DNA of 64,000 nt. It comes from Gordionus sp. m RMFG-2023 (Eukaryota; Nematomorpha; Gordioida; Chordodea; Parachordodidae). Both the position numbers and the translations under genes were made by a program. Under the pieces are notes generated by a model that did not search any database, was not told the DNA's origin, and worked only from the letters and a program-made list of their open reading frames with translations. Of this stretch, positions 13,701-24,465 are shown piece by piece; the stretch's first letter is position 1; each line of letters opens with the position of its first letter. Location: positions 71,463,561 through 71,527,560 of the forward strand of contig NC_088775.1 of the NCBI RefSeq assembly GCF_954871325.1, written 5' to 3'.

Positions 13701-16700
13701 TATTTATATTAATTTAGAAAATTTGTGTTAATCACTTATTGTTTTTTGTCCAGAACATTTAAAAAATAAATTAAGGGATTCTGATTCTATTTTGGGAACA
13801 GGATGGATTATTATTATTTGAACTCTTTATATCTTTTTCATAATTGAGTGACAAGTCATTTCATTTAGTTTCTTTAAAAATACTTTGCTGGATTATGCCT
13901 TAGCTAATTGCGCTATATAATCATCTAATTACTGTCATCCAAAGTTTTCCTTTTTAGAATTGCAGTCTATAAAAATCTATATAACATTTGCATTTTAATT
14001 AATTTTTGCTCTTCTGGCTGAGATAATGAACAGGCAAAAATAGTTCTGTGGCTTCTCTTAGATGAGCTAGAAACCCCAGAAGCTTAATTTGAAGGTTAGA
14101 TTTTGAAAAAATTTTTGTATAAATTTTCTAAAATTCGAAAAGGTTTTATTTTCTCAAAACAAAAACTCGCCAAAAATTGTTTTTAGTAAGTATGTTTGAA
14201 GGAGGAGCTCCCTACTCTTAAACAAATAGCTGTAAGTATGCTATATTTCTACCAAATTTGAGAGAATTAGTTCTAAAGAACAAAAAATTATAAGCATTTG
14301 TCTAATCCCTTCTGCCTTATACGTACATATATTTTCTATATACAAAAATCTTTAAATTTTTAGTTAACAGCCTCATGCATGGCGCAACATTATCCCGGCA
14401 TGACTATCTTACCCGAAGTATTTTTTTGGAAAAATTGCAAATTTTTTAAAAAAAATATATTTATTGAATTCTGATATTTCAAGCAATAATCCACTAAGTA
14501 TAGTGTTTTTAATTTAAGTCTCCCCAATATTATAAATAGTTGTTTATTTTGGTATTCAACAACATAGAGGAGGCCGGGGCTATCTGGCAGATGGGATATA
14601 GAGGCAAACGGCTATAACTTTTTAATCTTTAGGGCTTATTGTTAAATTTCTTCAAAAGATGTATTTCGATACATACTATCTACCATATGTTTATTTAGTT
14701 ACGGTAGCTCCTTATTCAAAAAATATTGGTCAAAAATGATTTTATCCCTTTTTAACAACTTTTCTTTTAAGTATTTTTTGCCTTGTAGAAAAAAATAGTT
14801 CTTCAAATTTTATGATATTTATATGCCATATTGCCCAATGTCTAGTCTACTGATTTAATTGATCTAAAATTTCTAGCTTGCCCATGAAGATTTCTATAGC
14901 CATTTAGGCTACTCAATACCCACGGCTAAACCTCGGGTGGTGGTAAAATATCAAATAAAAAGAATTAAATTGCATGAAAAGATTATCAAAATAGAAAACC
15001 GATAAAAAAATAAAAAATCTAATTGTGTAATGTGCGCCAAAATTATAACCATAATAAAAAAAACGCTAAGACTGGATATAGCTCCCTCTGACATTCAAGG
15101 TGTGCTAGGAATGATCCATTTTATGGTGCCCCTATTATTAAGATTAATTTTTTAAAAAAATATTTCTCATTTTTAGATTATATGTGTATTATTTAAAACT
15201 TTGTGATTTATTTGTGTGTTGAATTTTATATTTCCCATCTTACCCTATGGTTTTGCCATCTACCCAGGGTCGTTGGTAAATAGTAAAAAGTACTACTTTA
15301 ACTTAGCCCTATGTAGCACCCACAGTAAAAGGTAGAAAGCCACGGTTTTTTTAAATTAAACTTTTATTTTTGTTGTTGTTTTAATATTCTCGAAATGTCA
15401 CTTTTTGACCGTTTTAATTATTGTTTTAAATAATTTTTCCAACTTTTTGCGATCTCCATCTCTCTTAAATATTATGTCATTTTTTATTTATTTTTCTAAT
15501 CTTTTCCGATTTTCTTAATTTTTTTTCCTTCTCATTTTTAATTATTCTTTTGTACTTTGTTAAATAATAAGAGTTGTTCTGTTTACCTCACAATTATAAA
15601 TTATAGATGAGCCATCCATATTTACTAATAAATTCCTAAGATTCTGTTTGTTATTTAATCATGAATGCTATAAAGAAATATTTAAAGGACCAAATGAAAG
15701 AGAAGGGATTATCACATTATGTTATTATAACATATGGGTAAAGATTAAAGGCCTAATTTTATTATACCTAAATAAATAAACAATTGGGATAAAAAAATAT
15801 TATAGTTTATTTTTAATATATTATATACCTTTTTATTTTTAAAAATAAATTTAGATATTAAAGAAAAAAATTATTCTCCACCCAGCGTTACTTGATCACG
15901 TTGAGCTTTTTTGTATTTTGAAACTTAATTAATTTTTTTATTATACTTTAATAATTAAAGGGCCATAATTTTCAGATTTATTATAAACCTTAGCTAGAGA
16001 TGTTTAGTTAGATATGATTGGGAAGTAAATTATAAGAGGTAAGAAGAGTGCAAATATTGTCCATTTCGCCTATAACTTTTTTCTAGGGGTTATATTATTC
16101 GACTCCCACCCCTTTCAATATGTTAAAATAAAACTTCAGCAGAATCTCAAAATGTGATAATATGTAACATAATAAAGTGGCGAAAGTTTAAGCATTATTA
16201 AATATCATACCATAAGCGAGAATTCTTATAAAACAAATCATTTGTATTTAATTTTATAGAATAATTTAACCAATAAAGCGCATAATTTTATTGCTTTTAA
16301 TTTCATATTTTAGACTCATAAAGAAATATTTTTGCTTATAAGGCCTAAAAAGAACTTTTAAAGTAAACTTATATATGTAAACTAATAGAAAAGGATTATA
16401 ATAAAAATAGAATAAGTGTTTTGCGAATAAAAAGATTATTTATTCCGTATTTATATTTTGACTTTATAATATGGTATATATATTATGTGAATAATAACCT
16501 CTCATAAACACCGGTCCAAATACGAAAGATCCCGAATTACTTTGTTGCCCAATTTGTTGTTGTTGGCGAAGTTGACTTTTGAACACGGAATCGGTATTTG
16601 TAGTTATCATGGTACAATTCCATCTGTGCATCTTGAATTGCCATCTGCACTCGGATAAGCCGAGTTTAGCACCTTGCCATATTGCAATAATGGCTTCAGG

Positions 16701-16889
16701 GGTTCTTTGGCATTGGAGTCTTTGTTGAGGGGCTAGCCCCGGGATTTTGCTGCATATAACGTTGGCTCCTAACGCTACGACCGATGAAAGAGCCCTGTCA
16801 AATAAACAGGATATCGTCAAAATCAACAAATATAAGGCATGAGTGTGTAGCATCAAAATAAATGTGTATAGAAATGAATTTGAGATCAT
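4399..16889 (-). CDS. Wnt7: Wnt7-class secreted signalling protein, four coding exons
   Basis: Wnts are secreted, lipid-modified cysteine-rich ligands for Frizzled/LRP receptors. Joining 16889..16499, 6036..5768, 5317..5154 and 4729..4399 gives 384 residues (vertebrate Wnt7 is about 349). Seen in order: [19 protein letters not shown], the signature opening of mature Wnt7; the sequon in [38 protein letters not shown], carrying the serine that is palmitoleoylated in Wnts; the sequon in [27 protein letters not shown]; and the terminal YTCN. Every splice junction is GT-AG and the phases agree (1, 0, 2). Oddities are a glutamine-rich insertion ahead of SREAAF and a basic stretch in exon 4. The N-terminus is uncertain: either the ATG at 16889 with a hydrophobic leader, or a splice acceptor just before 16794 with the signal-peptide exon beyond the window's clear signal. 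Class assignment rests on the N-terminal motif and overall similarity. Confidence 0.93.
5154..5317 (-). CDS. Wnt7: Wnt7 exon: [10 protein letters not shown] and the linker
   Basis: Acceptor AG is at 5319-5318 after a C/T-rich tract, and the donor is AG before GTTTAA (5153-5148). The 164-bp exon begins [14 protein letters not shown], which aligns without a gap to the vertebrate Wnt7 stretch that follows GRK. It contains [14 protein letters not shown], with the acylated serine between the cysteines, then [19 protein letters not shown], and ends on phase 2 inside an arginine codon completed by exon 4. A nearer AG inside the exon would break the phase, which fixes this acceptor. Confidence 0.92.
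5382..5699. repeat. Two tandem copies of a 159-bp unit in Wnt7 intron 2
   Basis: Positions 5382-5540 and 5541-5699 are almost identical, differing at only a couple of sites, and abut head to tail. They make up most of the 450-bp intron 2. The near-identity implies a recent duplication. No splice site is lost. Confidence 0.93.
5768..6036 (-). CDS. Wnt7: Wnt7 exon: SREAAF to NNRVGRK
   Basis: The exon starts after an AG acceptor (6038-6037) on phase 1 and stops on phase 0 before GTATGT (5767-5762). It encodes 89 codons plus the two bases that complete the split alanine codon. Visible are SREAAFMYA, the CGCDK cysteine pair, the invariant [14 protein letters not shown] block, RRFVDSREI and [13 protein letters not shown]. 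No frame break is present. Confidence 0.94.
7100..9275 (-). mobile_element. Broken Ty3/Gypsy-type LTR retrotransposon pol fossil
   Basis: Read on the minus strand the order is: an aspartic protease motif DTGTQESLI (about 9230), a reverse transcriptase segment with [18 protein letters not shown] and LRDAYLQI (about 8544-8804), an RNase H-like stretch (about 8000-8200), and an integrase-like segment (about 7100-7330). That order is the Ty3/Gypsy (Metaviridae) order. No LTRs were found. The copy is broken many times and looks old. It lies inside Wnt7 intron 1 in the same orientation as the gene. Confidence 0.8.
7413..7716. repeat. Minisatellite: three tandem 102-bp units
   Basis: The unit starting TCTCATTCTATTATACC recurs at 7413, 7515 and 7617 with about one difference between copies. 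The array lies within the span of the Gypsy fossil, between its RNase H-like and integrase-like parts, inside Wnt7 intron 1. The high identity means it expanded recently, long after the fossil itself decayed. Confidence 0.93.
9406..9754. other. Unassigned open frames on both strands
   Basis: A 75-codon frame on the minus strand (9406-9633) and a 72-codon frame on the plus strand (9536-9754) overlap in a locally less AT-rich patch next to the Gypsy fossil. Neither protein contains a motif I recognise. This could be leftover transposon sequence or chance. Confidence 0.2.
9990..10320. mobile_element. MITE copy, family with CATAGGCG ends
   Basis: It shares the core 'AGTCCACAATAAGTGG', AATAAAATTTAATGGGAAAA and a terminal GGGCCCGCCTATGG with copies at 43780-45060 and 52911-53224. 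A G-run marks the left end. It has no coding capacity and lies in Wnt7 intron 1. Confidence 0.6.
11398..11605. mobile_element. Fragment of the CAGAGACCTGCAG element family
   Basis: The left end CAGAGACTTGCAGGGC matches the family terminus seen at 22910, 33253 and 37512. The right end is not clear (a C/G-rich patch near 11590-11600 may be its remnant). Only a weak match inside. Confidence 0.35.
16499..16889 (-). CDS. Wnt7: Wnt7 exon with the mature N-terminus (first coding exon, or second if the leader is elsewhere)
   Basis: The exon encodes the Wnt7 opening from SSVVALG through four conserved cysteines to RWNCT, then a run rich in glutamine and serine ([15 protein letters not shown]), then FGPVFMR, and ends on phase 1 at a GT donor (16498-16497). 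Two starts are possible. An ATG at 16889-16887 gives a leader containing [18 protein letters not shown], a credible signal peptide. Alternatively, a pyrimidine-rich stretch ending in TTTGACAG gives an acceptor so that the exon begins at 16794. That position matches the place where vertebrate Wnt7 genes split the leader from SSVVALG. In the second case 16795-16889 is intron and the leader exon is missing from this list. Confidence 0.88.
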
Positions 16890-19058
16890 TTCATTAATTA
16901 CAAATAATTCCAGGAAATTTTTCTTTTAGAGAAATTTTAAAAAATTTGTGATTGTACATTATTTGAGGATCCGTTTTTTGAGATATGTCTCCCTTTTACT
17001 ACCAAGTGATTTAATGTATATAATCTTGCTTATTTGCTACAAAGAATTTAAGCGGTTATTAGTTAAGGTTAAATGAAGCCCGCACAATTTATTAGCAAAT
17101 ATTTATTTTATACAAACATATACTATTTTACATTGAAAAGTTTGATTTTAGGATATAGGTTGATAATTTTATGACTAGTTAATCATATTTAGAAAAATAA
17201 TTTATTTGTCAGTATACATCACAATAAAAAGTTTAGTGTTTTAAAAGTCCATATTGCATATATTGGAAAATGAATGTAGTAAATTTCAACTACACCGCTC
17301 TTTATATCCCACCCTAAAAAAAACTAGATAATTATCGAGAAAATATGTCGTCTTCCAAGATTCGGTAGGATGAATTGTTCATTATATCATTTTTATTTGC
17401 TTCACAAAGGTATTTGTTATAATTAAAGATACGTTTTTTTTACTGAGTTTATTAAGTACAGATCTATTTATGATTTAAATACGAATTCAGAATCTTTCAT
17501 CTTTAACACTTAAGTGCATTATTTTTTAAAAATTTAAGGGCCAATAAAATTATCATAGTAGTCGCGTCAAGGTGTTGAAAATAAGAGTTCACGTTTAATA
17601 TCAAATCGAATTCGGTGCAATACTTCTTAATATAATATTTTAAGATCAATTTTTTTTAAGAAGACAAATTTTAATTTAGAAAAATTGGTAATTTTTTAAA
17701 AATATTATAAGAAAATAAATTTTATCATTTTTATAAAAAATATTTTCCCTCGCTGAACTTAAATTATTTTCATTTAATTTGGCTTTAAAAAAAAGGATAA
17801 TTATGGTTGTCTCCTTCTTTTATAATAATTTCATATTTTGTAAAACTTATATTCTCCTCGCTACCCAAATTCAATTAATTTCGCATTAATTCGTATAATT
17901 CATCTTTTTATTGTATATATATAAACCGACCTTAGACATTTTAAAGTTTTATTATTATTAATCTTATAGGAAATATGTGTTTTTTTGGATATATATTATA
18001 TCGTAATATAGTATAGTAGTAATGTAGTATATTATAATGATGTATATATTATATATGTTTCTGTATTAAAATTTAATTATAATATAATTGTCTATGTATA
18101 ATATACATTCTTTTGTGGGTCGGTCGGTAAAAATTGTCATTTACAAAGCCCTAAGATTAAAAATAAAATAATAACAAAAATTAGTAATATAACATTTCCT
18201 TTTCCTTTTCATTCTTTATTTTTAATTATATAGACACCCAAAAATTGTTAAATTTTATTACTCGCTTTTTAGGGGAGAAAAATATAGATAAACGACACAA
18301 CGACAAAATAAATTATTAATCAGTTTTAAGTATAATAGTTATAAAAAAATTTATTAATATTATGATAAAAATATACAATAAATTTTTAAATGGAATGGAA
18401 CTGTTTTTTATCTATTTTATTTATGGAAGTAATAACATATACGGTATAATTCGTTAATAACGCTTGTTTATATAATTTTCCCATATTCAGCGTAATAATA
18501 TATAAATATGTAATAAGATTTTTCTAGAATAACGACTAATTCTGAATCTCTTAATATTGAATTATCAACATGGACAATTTTTAAATTCTAAGAAAAATAT
18601 GATTTTGTCGGAGTATCCAACGGGGAATATGGGGTCGCCAATTTGTTTGGAAGCCTCTCCCCCAAACCCACATTTTCCTAGCCTAAGTCCGGGTCCCGTT
18701 TGGAATAGGTATTTTTGATAGTTTTATGTAATATCCATATATCATCTCCGTTAAAGTTTGCTGAGCAATTAGAAGAATTAATTCTGAAATTTATGACAAT
18801 ATTTCGTGCTTTACTAGTGCATATGATTACTTTAACCAGCATAATAGCCAGTCAGTTATAAAATAAATTATTTGCAGTAAAATTTTGACCACCTTACGAT
18901 TAAAAAGCGATTGAAAGAATTTATTCTGAAAATTGTATTTTTATCAATGTTTAGTGCTTATTTAAATATTTTTAATCCTCTTGATAGATAGTACAATAAA
19001 AAAAAAGTATAACAAAAAATAAATTTTTAAAATTGGTATCATGTAAGAATAGAATAAA
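16890..19058. other. No gene seen upstream of the Wnt7 first visible exon
   Basis: AT-rich, with TA-rich simple sequence at 17960-18080 and a G/C-richer patch at 18605-18710. A promoter or leader exon of Wnt7 could lie here or farther right, but no core promoter motif or signal-peptide exon can be supported. Confidence 0.4.
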
Positions 19059-19233
19059 GTGTTGTGCAGATTTAATTTAAAAAATTTCCATATTTATTAA
19101 TTTGGAAAATAAAATTATTTGACTTGCAAAAAATTGTTAAAATAACATATTAATATATTAACAATTTTTAAAGTTAAATAATTTATTTACAAGCGAATTA
19201 AATTATGGAAATGTTTTAAATCTGCACAACACT
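19059..19233. mobile_element. Palindromic MITE with long inverted arms
   Basis: The left arm AGTGTTGTGCAGATTTAA pairs with the right arm ending TTAAATCTGCACAACACT, and pairing continues inward through much of the 175 bases. No coding capacity. No clean target duplication was found, so the superfamily is uncertain. Confidence 0.75.
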
Positions 19234-19236
19234 ATA

Positions 19237-19745
19237 TATAGAAAAGCTATATATCTGGCTTGTGCTAATATATAGTATCTGACTAGTAAATATTCAATCC
19301 GTTTTGAGAACCGCGAAAAAAAATTGAATTATAAAATGGAATTATGACATCACGCTTTAAGCGTGTAGTCAAGCTTTCGGAAACACGAATTCTGTAGCTT
19401 ATACCAAATCTATGTAGTGCTTAATAGATGCTTTAGTCTGGTTGGTTGATGGTTTAAAATGAGAAAATTTCATTTAATAAATAAGAAAAAAATTACCAAA
19501 ATTAACAGAATGGAGAATATATTCTAAATATCTGGTTTGCGTTAATATTTATGGCCTTACTTATTAATTAAGATTCTTCAATTAATTAAGCCAGCCATAC
19601 AAAGTAAGCAAATTTAAGCCAGATAACTATTCCATCATGCCATAAACATGAATTCATTCAAACTTCTGGAAGCATTAACTCTAAAACTTATAAATAATTA
19701 GTGTGTATTAAGTACATTTATGTAGCTCAATTCGTTTTGCAATTA
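19237..19745 (+). repeat. Dispersed repeat of unknown class, copy 1
   Basis: The stretch AATATCTGGTTTGCGTTAAT (19537) and, further on, AACTCTAAAACTTAT followed by ATAATTAGTG (19677-19705) reappear in the same order and strand at 51735 and 51855. A third, weaker match to the first block sits at about 19242 (ATATCTGGCTTGTGCTAAT), so copy 1 may itself be partly tandem with a period near 290. No open frame, no clear inverted ends. Confidence 0.55.
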
Positions 19746-20229
19746 GTTTAAAGAAACCATATAATTGGAAAAATAAAAAAAGAATAATGTAACATGCTAG
19801 GACAAAAATTATATGCCTGTTAGCACTTATTAATTAATCAATCAGTTCAACTTCAAGTCCATTAATAGAAACCAGTTATAAGCAAAATACATTTATAAAG
19901 GCAAGTCTTAGGCTGAGTGTTAAGTATCCGATTTTAAATAACGGTTCAAAAATCAATTACATCTTAATACATCAGATCGACAAATTATTATCCTAATTGC
20001 TTGAAACAAATCTTAGAAACCGATTTAAACAAATGTTCTGCCTGGAAATGTCCTTATCTTTATTTATATTCTATTATTTTTTTAAAAAATATCTCCATAT
20101 TTTTTATCATGGTAAACACAATGTCTATAAGAAATAATGATAATTTAATATACTATATTATATTATACATTACAAAAAATAATATACCTGTCAAACTCAA
20201 ATTTAAATTCGGTGGGGAAAAAAAATAAA

Positions 20230-22247
20230 AGGAGGATAAATTTTTTGAAACAGCATTAAATATAATATGATAATAATATAGCATATATTATTTTTATTCG
20301 TTTATTCTTTCTATGAAATAAAAAAATTTTTTTATATCATAGTTAGATTATTATATAGCTTGTGCCATAATGAATTTGGAAATTGCTGTAAACCAAATTC
20401 CAAAGTCCGCTAAAAGATCCTATTCCAAAAATGTAAAAAAATATTGAAATAGTGAGCGCCATAGCACAATTTTCTCAAAAAATGACTTTAATACTTTCTT
20501 GATGATTGCACTACAACACAGATATTGGCTAAAGTTTCAAACTATATTTAGATAAAAATTAATAAGGAAAAAAAATTGACCAAATAATTTTGGGAATAGT
20601 TTTAACATGACGGTACACGATATGCAGGAGTATCAGTCTTTAAAGGACTAAATAAAAAAGTAAACGATAATTTAAAATTAAACATTTGAAATTTTAAAAT
20701 CAACTACATAAATAAAAATTAAAAAAAAAATTTTGGTTGAATTCTTAGATTTTACAAGGTTTCAAGATAAGGTTCTAGTTCCAAATTATTAATAAATAAT
20801 AAAGAAAAATTGGAAAATTGAAAGATTAAACAAACTTCTAATTTGAATCACTGTTCTTCCCGTTTGGGTTCATGTAAAAATAGATTCCCATTTCAATTTT
20901 TATAAAATTTAAGAGGGTGTTTTAGGTCCCAGCTCCTAGATTTAGGCCTTTTATGTGTGAGGGGGGGGGGGAGGGGGGTTATGAAGGGTTAACTCTGGGG
21001 GAGTGGTTACTTACTTTCTTAGTCAATTTAAATATTTATATTATTTTAATCATTCTATAAGAATCTGCCTAAATTTGTTTCTGATTCCAAACTCTTGTAA
21101 AATGGTTTAATTTTTTGATTGAATGATTATTCTTTAAAAATAAATTATCATGGTTCACTTTACATTTATATAACATAATAAATACCATTTTTTTCATAAA
21201 GTATCCATTAAGACGGTCTTTATTAATTTTGTGTCGATAGTGATCATCTAATAAGTTATTAATTCTCGACGATAGAAATTTGATTGAGTGTTTTAGTGAT
21301 CGAACCCCATTTTCAATATAAGCACTTTAAACGGTTATTTTCCGAAATATATTTGCAAAGCTGATTATCTTTACAAGGAATATCGGCTCACAGTGACAAT
21401 TTAAAAAAGTTTTGTTATAGGAATTTTACCCTAAACCGAACGTTAAACTCCGAACCCGGAACCCATTTGAATCTATTTTAAATTACTTCAACATGAAAAT
21501 TCTAGCAAAAAATTGTAGAAAGAAACAAAAATTGCAGTATACATTCTATTTCTATTTTTTTGGCACTTTACCCAATTTTGCCGTCATTTTATATACAGGA
21601 CAATTTGTTTATCAATATTTACAATATCTATTAATTCAGGTAGTTTAAGTTAATGGAAATAAATACATGAAGTTTTACAGTTGTTCTTTATATTTATTAT
21701 ATTTGATAAAATAATAATAAATGTAAATGCTTCATCTTTTATATCTTAATAGAGAAAATTCTTAAAAAACTTGCAAACAAAATATCTTAAAATAGACTCA
21801 TTTTTATTAGAGTATGTTATAATGTATAGCAATAAAGTTTTTGGCAAAATTTAACCTCTATTAATTTGTTATGAAATAAATTTGTCACTTACCTCAAACC
21901 CGTCCCGTAACCTACAAGGGAAATTTATTTTTCCTGAATTGGAACCTGGAAATTTTTTTTTTTTAAATTTAGCCTGAACCCGGAGTTGAACCCGGTAAAA
22001 AATAAAAGCTCAAACTCCTAGTTTACTGTTATTTTTTGTTACAAAGCTATTTTTTATAATTACTGTGCTTGCTTAAAGTAACAATTGAATATTTATATGG
22101 AAATAAAAATTTAATCCCACTTAGTAAATTAATAAAAAGGAACAAAATGAGATATTAATTAAATAAAAATATTAAAGTGTGTGCCTTTCATTTATTTGAC
22201 GTTTAGTCTTTTAGGGAACGCTATAGCCCCTGCCTTTCCCTCTATAT
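20230..22247. other. No gene; degraded repeat text
   Basis: Contains a G-rich block at 20940-21000 whose flank (ATTTAGGCC, then TTATGTGTGAGGG) matches the reverse complement of 27555-27590, so the two belong to one repeat. Blocks with ACCCGGAACCC and CCCGGAGTTGAACCCGG (21440-22000) resemble the element at 47598-48002. No exon recognised. Confidence 0.45.
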
Positions 22248-22420
22248 CAGGGGCGTCAATAGCCTTTACAATCTCAGGGGCCTCAGAAAAATATTTTCAA
22301 AATTATCTTCTTTTTTTTAGCTAGCATTATCCAAAATTACTTTTTTTTATATAGTGGCATAAAAAAAGCAATTCAAAATTTTAAGGAGACTCACCGAGTT
22401 TTTCAGTAGAGACGCTACTG
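22248..22420. mobile_element. MITE, family with CAATGGCGTCACTAG ends
   Basis: The ends are CAGGGGCGTCAATAG and, inverted, CAGTAGCGTC. The interior ATTTTCAAAATTATCTT and TTTTTAGCTAGCA is the reverse complement of the interior of 28287-28510. The flanks CTCTATAT and CTCCGTAT match at 6 of 8 bases, consistent with an aged 8-bp hAT-type duplication. Confidence 0.6.
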
Positions 22421-22909
22421 CTCCGTATATATATTTTTGCTATATGTAGATGAAAATTATAAGTATCAAATTTATGGTTATCTCTTAAGTCTTTTGGGAT
22501 GGTGGGTCAATGCAGGCGCGTACGCAGGAATTTGGTCTGGGGGGGGATAATAAATTTTTTTAAGAAATATTATTGTTTTTTAAAAATATCAAGCATAAAT
22601 TTATTAGGACTAATAACTATTCCTAATACACAATTTTAAATTAATGTGAATTATAAAAAAATTATATGTAAAGAATCACTTAAATGACCCAAAATAGAAA
22701 TTTGAATTTTTTGATCCTTTACACAAAAAGTTTCTTAGGAATAATTGTATTTTGTATGTAATATATTTTACAATGTAATCCAATCTTCGTTGGGATTGAA
22801 CTAATTTTTCAATTATCTCATCCTTGCTTGTCGTCAAATGCCTATGAATATTCAAAAGATCCAAACCTTTCAATCTACTTTCACATGTTGTACTTCTTGG
22901 TATGTTTTT

Positions 22910-23339
22910 CAGAGACCTGCAGTAATTTTTTTAAATATACCCGGGCCGGGCCCGAAATTTTTTTAAGAAACACCCGGGCCGGACTTGAATATTTTTAAAA
23001 AACACCCAAGCCGGGCCTGAATTATTTTTAAAAAAACACCCAGGCCGGGCTGTATTTTTTAAAACAGCCTATATTAGAAATCGTTATTATTAGCTATAAA
23101 AATCAAAAATAAATATAATTTATTTAAAAAAAATCCGGGCCGGGCCTGAAAATTTTATTTTAAAAAAAAGCCGGGCCGAGCCTGAAAATTTAAAAAAAAA
23201 GCCGAGCCGGGCCTAAAATTTTTTTAAAAAAGCCGGGCCGGGCCTGAAATTTTTTTAAAGAAAACATAGGCCAGGCCGTAAAAAATCTTTAAAAAAAATC
23301 TGGGCAGTGCCCTGAAAATGGTACTTCTGCAGGCCTCTG
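22910..23339. mobile_element. CAGAGACCTGCAG element nested in the ZMYM1-like relic
   Basis: Terminal repeats CAGAGACCTGCAG (left) and CTGCAGGCCTCTG (right) bound 430 bases in which blocks of CCGGGCCGGGCCTGAA alternate with runs of A or T. This GC-and-A/T periodicity is unique in the window to this family. No coding capacity. It interrupts the C-terminal part of the host relic. The target duplication is not readable. Confidence 0.8.
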
Positions 23340-24179
23340 TTATTCTACATAAAAAAGAGAGTGTTCTCTCATTAGTTTACTAATGGGAAGAGTTTATAAA
23401 CCCATTTAATATATTGGGAATTTAATCTAAAATGTGTTTGAAATAATGCAGAGCATCCATAGCATTTTTTGGAACTATATCAACTATAGTTAATCTTATA
23501 AACATAGTTATTCAGCTAGTAAGGCATCATAAGATACTTTAACTCTTCATAATAAAAATCTAACAAATATTTTTTTTTCTATCACCATCTGAAAAAGGTT
23601 GGGAAGGCTTTTGTGGAAGTAATATTTGCAGATTAGTAAGTGCTGCATGATGAATTAAAAATTCATATATTTGGGTTATAAATGTATCTGTATTTAAGAT
23701 ATACTCTTCTACTGATCCTATATTAATGTTTTAACGATGAGCTTGCCTTGCTACAAGTCGAGGGAGACAAATATTAAACACGCATAGCTCTGCTTTAGAC
23801 TCAACAATAAAATATAAAATATGAAATTCTTCATCAACATTAGCCCTAATTTCCTTGAGTTCTGATAAAATGCTCTCTGCTATTCTCATCTTCTTAATCA
23901 AATCAATGTCATGTTTTTGAAAAGTAATATTTAAAATAGTTGTATAATTCAATAATACATTCTAATGAGAAATAAAATTTGAAATAAGCATTGAATCAAA
24001 TAATTTTCTTGCTTCTGAGTAAATATTTCTTTCAAGCCATTTTGATATTTCAGTAATAATTGGCATATCTAACTCTTAATAGCTTTTAGTGCTTGATGGA
24101 AGAGGCTCTATCTCGTTGGACAAGGTTGCAATTTCTTTTTCCCTGTTGGACCAGAAGTTTCAGAAATAATTATTATTTG

Positions 24180-24251
24180 ACTAGAAATTTGAAAATGGTA
24201 GATAAATATTACGCCACTAAAAATTTGAAAATAATAAGTAAATATTACGCC
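24180..24251. repeat. Two 36-bp tandem units
   Basis: ACTAGAAATTTGAAAATGG...ATTACGCC at 24180-24215 is repeated with a few changes at 24216-24251, and a third unit begins at 24252. It lies near the right end of the ZMYM1-like relic and gives a spurious repetitive open frame on the plus strand. Confidence 0.75.
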
Positions 24252-24465
24252 GGAAAATTTGAAATCGAAATTAATTGATAAAATAACTTATGAATGTGAT
24301 AATATAAATGTAATAAAATTTATATTTAATATGAAATACGAATAAATATTAACAAATATAAATTAATATAAACAATAATATTTTTGAAAAATATATCCGG
24401 CATCTGCATTTTTTGGCTTTGGGGGGGGGGGGGATTTGCTCCCCCCCCCGCTGCGTACGCCAATG

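Larger units (their letters stand above)
6037..16498 (-). other. Wnt7 intron 1 (10.46 kb), repeat-filled
   Basis: Bounded by GT at 16498-16497 and AG at 6038-6037. It holds a Ty3/Gypsy fossil (about 7.1-9.3 kb), a 3 x 102-bp array within that span, a MITE (9.99-10.32 kb) and a MITE fragment (11.4 kb). From 11.7 to 16.4 kb I see no recognisable element, although G- and C-rich patches near 14560-14600 and 15240-15340 may be transposon ends. No antisense host exon was recognised. Confidence 0.8.
22513..24465 (-). mobile_element. ZMYM1-like hAT transposon relic, copy 1
   Basis: Ends CAGGCGCGTACGCAGG and, inverted, CATTGGCGTACGCAG, each next to a G- or C-run. On the minus strand pieces of a ZMYM1-like (DUF4371 / hAT dimerisation) transposase are readable. 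23731-23952 contains LSELKEIRANVDEEF and LPRLVARQAHR, the PR-x-x-x-RQ-x-HR signature of this group, continuing into 23600-23730. 22676-22873 has LDLLNIHRHL and the RRLDYIV tail typical of the C-terminus. The frame is interrupted by several stops and frame changes and by a nested element at 22910-23339. The net coding part is a fraction of a full protein. It is dead. Confidence 0.75.

Noticed and set aside
20940-20980. Long G and C runs (also 3638, 10619, 24421, 35333, 36823, 41101, 47505, 51470) as G-quadruplex regulatory sites
   Set aside because: Most lie just inside the ends of MITE or ZMYM1-like elements, so they are element parts; run lengths may also be assembly-sensitive.
24093-24278. 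61-codon plus-strand frame with repeated YYATKNLK-like units
   Set aside because: It is produced by a 36-bp tandem repeat in a transposon end, with a period that is a multiple of three.
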